Below are positions 1-6,544 of a DNA stretch of 10,937 bases, piece by piece. The stretch lies in contig JAKPOE010000017.1 in the NCBI GenBank assembly GCA_029548025.1, positions 1 to 10,937 on the forward strand, read 5' to 3'. Each line of letters starts with the position of its first letter. Positions within the stretch are counted from its first letter, which is position 1. The translations under genes were made by a program, and so were the position numbers. The DNA comes from Spirochaetota bacterium (GTDB lineage Bacteria; Spirochaetota; UBA4802; UB4802). The notes under the pieces were generated by a model. That model did no database searches, was not told the origin of the DNA, and saw only the letters and a program-made list of their open reading frames with translations.

Positions 1-142
1 AAATATTACAAAGCTTAAAAAATGGGGCGCTATCATTGTTGAACCGGAAACAGGATTGGTTGCCTGCGGTGATGAAGGGCAGGGTAGATTAGCATCTATT
101 GAATCCATTTATAACATTGCAATCAATGCGATTAGAAAATAA
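1..142 (+). CDS. coaC: Phosphopantothenoylcysteine decarboxylase, C-terminal end (partial)
   Basis: Reading from base 2, the last 46 codons of a gene that begins before the window are open up to TAA at 140-142. The peptide contains VEPETG, then ACGD, then GQGRLA, followed by a short helix. This order matches the C-terminal substrate clamp of the flavoprotein CoaC (the Dfp N-terminal half). In that family the Cys of ACGD acts in the FMN-dependent decarboxylation of 4'-phosphopantothenoylcysteine to 4'-phosphopantetheine. The next gene, coaB, encodes the preceding enzyme of the same pathway and starts inside this one in another frame. In many bacteria the two are one fused CoaBC protein; here the frame closes before the CoaB domain. 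The FMN-binding part lies outside the window. Confidence 0.85.
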   Translation, partial: NITKLKKWGAIIVEPETGLVACGDEGQGRLASIESIYNIAINAIRK

Positions 143-794
143 AAAAATAATTGTTTCCGGCGGGCCAACGCGCGAGTGGATTGACCCTGTTCGCTATATC
201 TCCAACGCATCAAGCGGAAAGATGGGGGTTGCTATCGCAGATGCTGCGTACAATAGGTGTATCAATACAGTTTTCATCCATGGCCCGGTTGAACATTCTA
301 TCATAGCTAATAAACCCTATCACTGTATTGGCGTGGAAACTACCGTTGATATGCTTGAAGCTATTCAACAGGAACTATCGCCCAATACTATTCTAATTAT
401 GGCTGCTGCACCGGCAGATTATGCTCCTGTTCATAAATCGCCTGTGAAAATAAAAAAAAATAATGATACCTTAACCATTGCATTAAAGCGTAATCCCGAT
501 ATTTTAAAAACTATCGCTACCTTGCGAAAGGAAAATAAACAGTTGCGTGATGTAACACTGATAGGGTTTGCAGCAGAAACAACCAATATTATGCAATATG
601 GCAAAACAAAACTTGTTGAAAAAGAATTAGCCATGATATGTATCAATGATGTAAGCGGTACCGATTCAGGGTTTGGGAGCGACTATAATGAAGTAACCAT
701 TATGCTTGCAAATGAAGAAACAATGCATCTGCATAAAATGACAAAAAAAGAAGTTGCGGAAAATATACTACAAATTATTGAAACTATGGTATAA
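126..794 (+). CDS. coaB: Phosphopantothenate-cysteine ligase, free-standing
   Basis: Joins 4'-phosphopantothenate to cysteine using a nucleotide triphosphate, in cytosolic coenzyme A synthesis. The 222-aa product is a complete CoaB domain: GGPTREWIDPVR at residues 12-23, SNASSGKMG at 26-34, AAAPADY at 93-99, the KIKK segment holding the family's key Lys at 108-111, GFAAET at 147-152, the ND pair at 174-175 and GFGSDYNEVT at 182-191. ATG at 126 was chosen because the protein then begins just before the first beta strand. An in-frame TTG at 99 would add nine residues with no family counterpart. The start lies 17 bases inside coaC and has no clear Shine-Dalgarno, so translation is probably coupled to coaC. 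Its own frame is closed by TAG at 90-92, so this is not a simple read-through fusion. Confidence 0.92.
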   Translation: MRLENKKIIVSGGPTREWIDPVRYISNASSGKMGVAIADAAYNRCINTVFIHGPVEHSIIANKPYHCIGVETTVDMLEAIQQELSPNTILIMAAAPADYAPVHKSPVKIKKNNDTLTIALKRNPDILKTIATLRKENKQLRDVTLIGFAAETTNIMQYGKTKLVEKELAMICINDVSGTDSGFGSDYNEVTIMLANEETMHLHKMTKKEVAENILQIIETMV

Positions 795-855
795 ATTAAA
801 GAATGCAAATATTGATTGTGGTTTATTGTATTAATTTATTACACAGTGACTATGC

Positions 856-1980
856 ATGAAAAAATTAATTGTTTTGTTTATTGTATTTATTTTTCCAGCT
901 TATGCATTTGCACAGCGTCAGGTGGATAAAAAGCCAGTTGTGCATACCGTTACCATTGAATTTAATGGTGAGACAATCAAGGGCTTTTATTGTTTCATAG
1001 ATGCTCGTAGCAATGAAGAAAAAAGTTCTAATGTAGAAAACAAGGCATTACATGGGTCAGTTATTTTGTTTTTGCAGGGGCATGCCCAGCGAGCAGATGA
1101 TGCATATAAATTTACATCGCAGATGGCATTAACCTCAAAATCAGGTGTTGTGATTGTTGTGGTATGTGATACGCCCTACGGTAAAGACCCTCAATACTGC
1201 GGTGATGCAGGTAAAGAGATTATTGTTATGGCAATGATGCAGTATGCTTTAACCTTGCAGGGTATTAATGTCATTGATGCTGAGCAGATGCCAGAAGCTA
1301 TAACAATAAATGGCAAAACGGTATCGATATCGCAAAGTGGCATACCTGCAACGCTTACGGTGGTTGGGTGGTCGCATGGTGCATTGTTAGCCCGGCGTGT
1401 GGCAAACAGATATAACTGTGTCAAAAATCTTGTACAGATATGTCCGGCTGGTTTCAATGACTGGCCTGATAATAGCTGTGCCGCCAATTGCTGTGTATTA
1501 TCAGCATTTTCATGGGAAAGCCTGCGTATATCAACCGAAATGTTTAAAGGGCATGCAAACGATGTATTTGCGGCAAGCTGGGGTATTACAAAAGGGATAG
1601 CGGGCGATAGTTGTCGTTCATGTGGTTCGTGCCTGCATGGTAATTTTACGGTATGTAAGTCATTACGAGCAGTAAAAGATATCACCGATGTAACACTACA
1701 AGCAAACGCAGATAATTTCCCGGTAACTACTCTATCATCGATAGTTGTTATATTTGGCAGCAATGATTCACTGTTCAATCCACAAAAACTTTTAAATTAC
1801 AAAGAATCACTTAATCCCCAGGATGTTGAGCGTTTCTGGCTGAAGTATTATCCTGAAGCGGTAAATAACAATGCAAGGATGAACCTTTTTGTTTTACCAG
1901 GAAAACATTTAGCACCCGTACTGTATTATAAAGAATATGCCTTTTATACGTTAAAATATATCAATGAATTGAAGGAATGA
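856..1980 (+). CDS. Secreted cysteine-rich alpha/beta hydrolase
   Basis: 374 aa with a typical signal peptide: KK, a hydrophobic stretch, then AFA with cleavage likely near residue 19. The rest resembles an alpha/beta-hydrolase serine esterase or lipase. A strand leads into LFLQGHAQ (71-78), the likely oxyanion-hole loop. GWSHG (171-175) is the nucleophile elbow with Ser173. GSNDSLF (301-307) fits the acid residue (Asp304) and GKH (349-351) the catalytic His351. The substrate is unknown. The protein carries 12 cysteines (46, 104, 115, 188, 196, 208, 212, 213, 253, 256, 259, 267), including CxxCxxC, which points to disulfides in the periplasm or possibly metal binding. The gene starts 61 bases after coaB with only a weak ribosome site, and could be co-transcribed or have its own promoter. 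Its TGA directly abuts the stop of the convergent ABC gene. Confidence 0.8.
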   Translation: MKKLIVLFIVFIFPAYAFAQRQVDKKPVVHTVTIEFNGETIKGFYCFIDARSNEEKSSNVENKALHGSVILFLQGHAQRADDAYKFTSQMALTSKSGVVIVVVCDTPYGKDPQYCGDAGKEIIVMAMMQYALTLQGINVIDAEQMPEAITINGKTVSISQSGIPATLTVVGWSHGALLARRVANRYNCVKNLVQICPAGFNDWPDNSCAANCCVLSAFSWESLRISTEMFKGHANDVFAASWGITKGIAGDSCRSCGSCLHGNFTVCKSLRAVKDITDVTLQANADNFPVTTLSSIVVIFGSNDSLFNPQKLLNYKESLNPQDVERFWLKYYPEAVNNNARMNLFVLPGKHLAPVLYYKEYAFYTLKYINELKE

Positions 1981-2673
1981 TTATACCAGTGTAGTTTGTA
2001 GATACTTTTTTACATTGTTGTTTTTTGCAGTATCATCCATGACAATGGTACCCTTATCCAGAACAATAATTCTTTGTGCTACATGGTCAACCAGATACTT
2101 TGAATGTGTTGCAAAAACTATTGGCATGGTTAATTGTAACAAAATGTCAATAACTGCATCTGATGAAGGTTTATCTAAATTTGCAAGCGGTTCATCAAGC
2201 AGTAACACTGAAGGATTTTTTGCAAGTACTGAGGCTAATGCTGCACGCTTCATCTGTCCGCTTGAAAGTGATAGGGGATGATGAAAGGCAACATCAGCAA
2301 GGTTAACCTGTTTTATTATATCCATTGCTTGTAAATATTTTTCTTCATCATCACCATTGTTTATACTTAACATCACATCATTGATAATATCCGGCATGAT
2401 AAACTGATATTCAACCTGTGAAAATAAAATCCCCGTAGATTTTCGAATGAGTATTTTATTTTTATGGGTCAGGTTGTTATCATTTATTTTCACCATCCCC
2501 GATGTTGGCAGCAATAGAGCGGATAAAATACATAATAATGTAGATTTTCCTGAACCATTATGTCCAACAACTGCCACCCTCTGGTTTCCATTCACCTCAA
2601 ATGATATGTCATTGAGTGCCTGTGTTCCATCAGGATAGTTATACGATAGTTTTTGTACCATTATTCTTTTCAT
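1981..2673 (-). CDS. ECF/CbiO-type ABC transporter ATPase
   Basis: A 230-aa cytoplasmic ATPase that would power the transporter encoded just upstream. It has Walker A GHNGSGKST (37-45), a Q-loop Gln in LFSQVEYQF (Gln86 region), signature LSSGQ (136-140, one change from LSGGQ), Walker B VLLLDEP (156-162), a D-loop ANLD and the H-loop His190 in ATHS. The opening (LSYNYPDGTQALNDISFEV) and short length match the EcfA/CbiO group rather than exporters. It is the last gene of a four-gene operon, 12 bases after the EcfT-like gene, and it is the only ATPase, so it would act as a homodimer as in single-ATPase dedicated ECF systems. A second in-frame ATG four codons in is an alternative start. The 12-base gap contains the palindrome AGGTATACCT (2678-2687). 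Confidence 0.88.
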   Translation of the reverse strand: MKRIMVQKLSYNYPDGTQALNDISFEVNGNQRVAVVGHNGSGKSTLLCILSALLLPTSGMVKINDNNLTHKNKILIRKSTGILFSQVEYQFIMPDIINDVMLSINNGDDEEKYLQAMDIIKQVNLADVAFHHPLSLSSGQMKRAALASVLAKNPSVLLLDEPLANLDKPSSDAVIDILLQLTMPIVFATHSKYLVDHVAQRIIVLDKGTIVMDDTAKNNNVKKYLQTTLV

Positions 2674-2685
2674 AATAAGGTATAC

Positions 2686-3342
2686 CTATTGAAAAATTCC
2701 ATTTATTATAATAAGAAGCAGTATGATACCAACAGTAATATAGTTAGCAATAGTGGTAGTATCAGCAAGTTTCATCACAGGCAAAGAAGTGATAGCTCGT
2801 GATAAAATACCATTACGAAAGTGTGACATTGCATAAAATTGATTATAAAGAAAAGCAACTGAGTAATATTTTGGGATATAATATTTTTCTTTACTTTTAA
2901 AATTAATCCGGGATTGAAGCTGAAACACTATCATCCTGTTTTGCTGCATCAAGGTATACAATGTTCGTGTAAAGATAAGAAAAAAAAGCTTCACTGTTGA
3001 TGGGAAAATATTTATAAAAGCTTTCAATCCATTGCGCCCTATGAAAAAGCGCGCACCGATGATAATAATGCTGATGCACACAATCTTATATGCTGTTAAT
3101 GCCATTATATAATAATTAATACTGTCCCGGATAATGCCAGTTATAAGCTGCATTATAACAATTGTCATTACCAATGGCACTAGCATAATGAGTGCAGTGC
3201 GATGCTGCATGGAGATATAGTGTAAAAAAAGAATAGCAAGTACTGCGCTTGATGCAGTCCATAAAAAGGAAAATGCATTAAGCAACGAACAAAACAGCAG
3301 GGATACAATAACTGCAATTATCTTTACATAGTGGAATGCCAT
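2686..3342 (-). CDS. EcfT/CbiQ-like transmembrane coupling protein (divergent)
   Basis: 218 aa with four or five hydrophobic segments: about residues 5-40, 50-70, 78-100, 110-130 and 198-217. Between the fourth and last lies a charged cytoplasmic region, as in the T components that join an ECF S protein to the ATPases. In known EcfT proteins this region carries two Ala-Arg-Gly coupling motifs. Here the matching places read QSRI (143-146) and HFRNG (174-178), so the arginines are present but the flanking residues differ. Assignment therefore rests on topology, on those two arginine sites and on position between an S component and a CbiO-type ATPase. ATG at 3342-3340 overlaps the upstream methyltransferase stop by one base (TAATG), so translation is likely coupled. 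Confidence 0.72.
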   Translation of the reverse strand: MAFHYVKIIAVIVSLLFCSLLNAFSFLWTASSAVLAILFLHYISMQHRTALIMLVPLVMTIVIMQLITGIIRDSINYYIMALTAYKIVCISIIIIGARFFIGRNGLKAFINIFPSTVKLFFLIFTRTLYTLMQQNRMIVFQLQSRINFKSKEKYYIPKYYSVAFLYNQFYAMSHFRNGILSRAITSLPVMKLADTTTIANYITVGIILLLIIINGIFQ

Positions 3343-3962
3343 TATTGTAACACAGCATGGATAAAATTAAGTTCTGGTTCATCAATATAGTGTTTCATGA
3401 CAAAACCTGCATCAAGAAGCAATTGTTCCAGTTCATCCTTATAGGGCATAAAATCTTTACTTACCGGTGCATGTAAATGACTATGAAATTCATTGAGGCT
3501 TTTAGTATCGGATAAATGAAATATGTATAATGCACCATCATCGGCCAGTAGGTCATGACATTTTTTCAAAGCCAATAATTTATCTTCAATATGGGGAAAT
3601 ACCGAAAAGCATATAATGAGGTTAACGCTTTGCAAAGGCATGACAATAGTTTCAAGTGGAGCTGCAATGTAGGTAATATTATTACAGTGTTTATACTTTG
3701 ATTGTGCTACTTCAATCATGCCGCTGGAAGCATCAATGGCAATCAGCCTCCCTGTACTCCCAATATAATCTTCAATAATGGGGAAAAGAATGCCAGTGCC
3801 ACAGCCAGCATCTAAAACGGTATCGCCTTTCTTTATATGCATCCATGACAACACCTCAGTCAATTTTTTGATACGTGCTTCATTATTACCAGCTGTAGTA
3901 TCCCAGCTTTTACTTAAATTGTTAAAATAGATGTTCTTGCTGTCATAATTATTATTTACCAT
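3342..3962 (-). CDS. Class I SAM-dependent methyltransferase within the ECF operon
   Basis: 206-aa soluble methyltransferase. SAM motif I is LDAGCGTG (50-57), the acidic residue ending strand 2 is Asp77 in AIDAS, and a motif II/III-like stretch runs through ICFSVFPHIED (117-127) and LLADDGALYIFHL (138-150). The C-terminal part contains a histidine-rich element FHSHLHAP (159-166) and then a helix ending DAGF. The substrate is not evident. ATG at 3962 was preferred to the in-frame TTG at 3974: it lies two bases after the S-component stop, and the TTG would add four residues of no family character. The gene sits between the S and T components, with a 2-base gap on one side and a 1-base overlap on the other, so it is almost certainly co-expressed with them. 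It may modify the imported compound or a product of it; this is inference from position. Confidence 0.85.
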   Translation of the reverse strand: MVNNNYDSKNIYFNNLSKSWDTTAGNNEARIKKLTEVLSWMHIKKGDTVLDAGCGTGILFPIIEDYIGSTGRLIAIDASSGMIEVAQSKYKHCNNITYIAAPLETIVMPLQSVNLIICFSVFPHIEDKLLALKKCHDLLADDGALYIFHLSDTKSLNEFHSHLHAPVSKDFMPYKDELEQLLLDAGFVMKHYIDEPELNFIHAVLQ

Positions 3963-3964
3963 AA

Positions 3965-4492
3965 CTATCGCCAACTATAATTTTTCATTAATTTTTTTAT
4001 CCCCATAACTGCAGGCGGTACAGTCATCAAAAGCAGTATGATGCCAGGAATACTTTTTAACAGGTCGTAAACACCTAATAGCGCAAATGAAATATGAAAA
4101 TAGGGAAATACCAGCGCATACAGCATGTATAAAACAAATCGGTCAACGATGATTGCAATGATCATGACTATGTAGGCATTGACTTCTGGTGCGCGATGAA
4201 TTATAACGGAGATTATAAAACAAAAGAAAAATAATTCGATGACCATGAGCAGAGCAATGGGTGGATAGAGTGGCGGCATTCCGGTTAATAATGAAGAGGT
4301 TATGGGGGCGATAGCACCCGTAAAACATGCATAGAAAGGGGTCATGAAAAATGAACCAATTGCCAGCGGTATAAACATTGGTAAAAATAGTGAGCCCAAT
4401 CCTACAAGATGGAATATGATAGGAAGAGCTACAGCACAGGCAGCCGTAATTGATGCGATTATAATCTGCGTTATTGTAATCTCTTCATGCAT
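3965..4492 (-). CDS. ECF transporter S component (vitamin/cofactor type, specificity unresolved)
   Basis: 175 aa and almost entirely membrane-embedded, with about six hydrophobic segments, the usual size and build of an ECF substrate-binding protein. SLFLPMFIP (34-42), the following TGAIAPITSSLLTGMPP (58-74) and Glu86 in VIEL resemble a common bacterial S-component family in which this loop reads roughly FLPMHIPV...SLLTGMPP...EL. From memory that group includes proteins proposed to take up pantothenate or other vitamins, so a CoA precursor is one idea given coaC/coaB nearby, but the sequence alone cannot settle it. It is the first gene of the S-methyltransferase-T-ATPase operon. The ATG at 4492 lacks a good Shine-Dalgarno, and the predicted leader is short (about 20 bases), too short for a riboswitch. 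Confidence 0.78.
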   Translation of the reverse strand: MHEEITITQIIIASITAACAVALPIIFHLVGLGSLFLPMFIPLAIGSFFMTPFYACFTGAIAPITSSLLTGMPPLYPPIALLMVIELFFFCFIISVIIHRAPEVNAYIVMIIAIIVDRFVLYMLYALVFPYFHISFALLGVYDLLKSIPGIILLLMTVPPAVMGIKKLMKNYSWR

Positions 4493-4520
4493 AAATATAA
4501 ATTATAGATACTATTTTATG

Positions 4521-4549
4521 ATTAAAAATATATTGTTTGTAATACTCAA
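4521..4549 (-). promoter_or_regulatory. Probable sigma70-type promoter of the ECF operon
   Basis: Read on the minus strand, TTGAGT (4549-4544) is followed after 17 bases by TTTAAT (4526-4521). These match the -35 and -10 consensus at 4/6 and 5/6 with ideal spacing. Transcription would start near 4514, about 22 bases before the ATG of the S component. In AT-rich DNA such matches also arise by chance. Confidence 0.4.
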
Positions 4550-4602
4550 TTGATGGTGATTTATTTCAAGCAGTATTTTTTGTTGTGATAATAAAATTTT
4601 TC

Positions 4603-4630
4603 TTGAACATAATGATGTTTATGATAGTAT
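4603..4630 (+). promoter_or_regulatory. Possible promoter of the FAD oxidase gene
   Basis: TTGAAC (4603-4608) and TAGTAT (4625-4630) are separated by 16 bases and point towards the 4678 gene, giving a leader of about 40 bases. Each box matches the sigma70 consensus only partly (4/6 for the -10), so this is a candidate rather than a firm call. It lies in the 185-base divergent region shared with the ECF operon. Confidence 0.3.
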
Positions 4631-4643
4631 TGAATTTAGAGGT

Positions 4644-4659
4644 TGAACCACTGAACCAC
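4644..4659 (+). repeat. Tandem 8-bp repeat in the oxidase leader
   Basis: TGAACCAC occurs twice head to tail (4644-4651 and 4652-4659), just upstream of the ribosome binding site of the FAD oxidase. The pentamer TGAAC also occurs in the putative -35 box at 4604. It could be a slippage duplication or a small regulatory site. Confidence 0.6.
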
Positions 4660-4663
4660 TAAA

Positions 4664-4670
4664 AAGGAGA
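4664..4670 (+). promoter_or_regulatory. Strong ribosome binding site of the FAD oxidase
   Basis: AAGGAGA seven bases before ATG 4678 is one of only two strong Shine-Dalgarno sequences in the window. It fixes the start of the oxidase and suggests efficient translation compared with the tightly coupled operon genes. Confidence 0.8.
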
Positions 4671-4677
4671 ATATAGT

Positions 4678-6393
4678 ATGTCAAAAAAATTTATACCCGA
4701 TTGGACCGAAAAAGCTCCAGAGCCCTATTCATATCGTTCTATTTTCAAATGGGGCGATCCACATTCATTTAAACATCCCAATCCAAAATTATATCAAGAA
4801 TTAAAAACGGTGTTTAATCTTGACGATAGCTATTTTGCAAAAAAACACAGCGAGGGGAGAAATACAGTTGCATATAAAAAACCTGTAAGGCTGACAAAAA
4901 AGCAATTACAGGATATTGCCGATATTGCAGGCTATGAAAATATAAGCACAACGCAGTTTGATAGATTAAAATTTGCAACAGGTAAAACCATAGAAGAAGC
5001 TATGAAATTACGTAAAGGTATTGTTGAACGAGTTGCCGATTGTGTTGTCCATCCACGCAGTGTTGATGATGTTGAAAAGCTTATACAGTATTGCCATAGA
5101 CATAAAATACCGGTATATGTTTATGGCGGTGGCTCTTCGGTTAATTTTGGACTGCGAACTGCAAAAGGTGGCATTACTCTGGTACTATCCACCCATATGA
5201 ATAACATACTACATGTTAATGAAAAAAATCAAACGGTTACTGTACAGGCTGGTATACAGGGACCTGCTCTGGAAGAAGCATTGAACAATGCTAAAAAGCA
5301 TTTTGGTACAAAGTATAATTATACCTGCGGGCATTTTCCACAATCGTTTGAATATTCATCCATTGGGGGCTGGATTGTAACATTGGGTTCGGGGCAGTCA
5401 TCAAGCTATTATGGTGATGCCTATGATCTTGTTATAAGCATGAAGTGGGTTACCCCTGCTGGTACATTTACAACCAGGGATTATGCTGCAACAGCAACCG
5501 GTCCTAAAATAAACGATATCATGAAAGGGAGTGAAGGCACCTTTGGCGTTTTAGTGGAGGTAACATGGAAGATATATCGTTATATGCCACAAAATAGAAG
5601 AAGATTTGGTTTTATTTTTAAAACATTTCAGGATGCCATCAATGCTTCGCGTGAAATATCGCAGGGTGAGTTTGGTATGCCAGCAGTATTCAGGGTTTCA
5701 GATGAAGAAGAAACGCATATAGGTTTGAAACTCTATGGCATAGATGGAACCATTCTGGATAAACTAATGCAGCTACGCGGTTTTAAACCAATGCAGCGTT
5801 GCCTTTTTATAAGCTCAGCAGAAGGCGAAAAGTATTTTACCAAAAACATAAAGCGACAGGTAAAGAAAATTTGTAAAAAATACGGTGGGATGTACATTAC
5901 AGGATTGCCAACGCTTATGTGGGAGCCCGGACGATATAAGGACCCTTATATACGAGAGGATTTGCATGATTACGGGATACTCATTGATACACTGGAAACA
6001 AGTGTAAAGTGGGATAACCTCCATGATGTTCATAAGGCTGTGCGACAGTTTATAAAAAACAGGCCTCAGACAGTATGTATGACTCATGCTTCGCATTTTT
6101 ATCCTCAGGGTACAAACCTGTATTTTATCTATATTATGAAAACTGATGATATGAACGAATACATTACATTTCAGGATGGTATTATCGATAGCATAGCAAA
6201 AAGTGGTGGATCATTGAGCCATCATCATGGTGTAGGGCGAATGTTAGCACCATGGATGGAAGAGCATATTGGCAAAGAACAGATGGCAGTTTTACGAGCA
6301 ATAAAGAAGCATTTTGATCCCAATGCTATTATGAATCCGGGTGGACAGCTGGGATTGGATTTAAAAGGCAAAGATTGGCGCTCTATAAAGTAA
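4678..6393 (+). CDS. FAD-linked oxidase, alkylglycerone-phosphate synthase-like
   Basis: 571 aa, the size of the alkyl-dihydroxyacetonephosphate synthase group (vanillyl-alcohol-oxidase fold). These flavoenzymes swap the acyl chain of acyl-DHAP for a fatty alcohol in ether-lipid synthesis. The FAD-binding domain starts near 120: VVHPRSVDDVEKL (123-135), VYGGGSSVNFG (148-158), then GHFPQSFEYSSIGGWI (218-233) and KGSEGTFGVLVEVT (283-296), the family's pyrophosphate-binding loops. The cap and C-terminal half hold SHFYPQGTNLYF (472-483) and SLSHHHGVG (512-520), where the triple His 515-517 matches the synthase active-site His run, then a DPNAIMNPGG ending. The N-terminal KWGDP also fits. No transmembrane or signal segment is visible. 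It stands alone, with its own ribosome site and downstream hairpins. A different FAD oxidase substrate such as a 2-hydroxyacid is less likely because of the HHH and SHFY motifs. Confidence 0.85.
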   Translation: MSKKFIPDWTEKAPEPYSYRSIFKWGDPHSFKHPNPKLYQELKTVFNLDDSYFAKKHSEGRNTVAYKKPVRLTKKQLQDIADIAGYENISTTQFDRLKFATGKTIEEAMKLRKGIVERVADCVVHPRSVDDVEKLIQYCHRHKIPVYVYGGGSSVNFGLRTAKGGITLVLSTHMNNILHVNEKNQTVTVQAGIQGPALEEALNNAKKHFGTKYNYTCGHFPQSFEYSSIGGWIVTLGSGQSSSYYGDAYDLVISMKWVTPAGTFTTRDYAATATGPKINDIMKGSEGTFGVLVEVTWKIYRYMPQNRRRFGFIFKTFQDAINASREISQGEFGMPAVFRVSDEEETHIGLKLYGIDGTILDKLMQLRGFKPMQRCLFISSAEGEKYFTKNIKRQVKKICKKYGGMYITGLPTLMWEPGRYKDPYIREDLHDYGILIDTLETSVKWDNLHDVHKAVRQFIKNRPQTVCMTHASHFYPQGTNLYFIYIMKTDDMNEYITFQDGIIDSIAKSGGSLSHHHGVGRMLAPWMEEHIGKEQMAVLRAIKKHFDPNAIMNPGGQLGLDLKGKDWRSIK

Positions 6394-6406
6394 TATACAT
6401 CGTATG

Positions 6407-6439
6407 CAATAAAGGGCAGTGGTATACTTCCCTTTATTG
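6407..6439 (+). terminator. Perfect 10-bp hairpin after the FAD oxidase
   Basis: CAATAAAGGG (6407-6416) pairs perfectly with CCCTTTATTG (6430-6439). AGT/ACT (6418-6420/6426-6428) can extend the stem inward over a single mismatch, leaving a 5-base loop. It begins 13 bases after the oxidase stop. No clear T-run follows on either strand, so it may be a weak terminator or an RNA-stabilising 3' hairpin. Confidence 0.5.
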
Positions 6440-6452
6440 TAATAATAGATGA

Positions 6453-6475
6453 ATAGCACTGGAATCCTTTGCTAT
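6453..6475. repeat. Short inverted repeat in the intergenic region
   Basis: ATAGCA (6453-6458) pairs with TGCTAT (6470-6475) around an 11-base loop. It lies between the two longer hairpins of the 6394-6568 gap. With no T-run and a 6-bp stem, its significance is uncertain. Confidence 0.4.
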
Positions 6476-6512
6476 AGAATAAAGTAAATTTTGGCGATAG
6501 TTCATATTAATT

Positions 6513-6544
6513 AAAAGGGGCAACGTAAACAGTTGCCCCTTTTT
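6513..6544. terminator. Bidirectional intrinsic terminator between convergent genes
   Basis: A perfect 12-bp stem, AAAAGGGGCAAC (6513-6524) with GTTGCCCCTTTT (6532-6543), around a 7-base loop. The GC-rich core is flanked by A4 on the left and T5 on the right, so the RNA of either strand forms a hairpin followed by U residues. It would end transcription of the FAD oxidase from the left and of the outer-membrane protein gene from the right. Confidence 0.88.

Noticed and set aside
99..125. TTG start for coaB
   Set aside because: The nine extra residues have no CoaB counterpart; ATG 126 starts just before the first beta strand.
1191..1778. 195-codon open frame on the minus strand inside the hydrolase gene
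   Set aside because: It lies wholly antisense to a gene with a signal peptide and catalytic motifs, has no recognisable motif, no ribosome site and no neighbour on that strand to form an operon with.
2678..2687. Palindrome AGGTATACCT as a regulator site
   Set aside because: It lies within an operon between the T and ATPase genes, where an operator is unlikely, and includes the AGG that may serve as ribosome site.
3963..3974. TTG start for the ECF-operon methyltransferase
   Set aside because: An ATG four codons later directly follows the S-component stop and gives a normal family-length N-terminus.
4493..4677. Riboswitch upstream of the ECF operon
   Set aside because: The predicted leader on the minus strand is about 20 bases and no aptamer-like conserved core was recognised in the divergent region.
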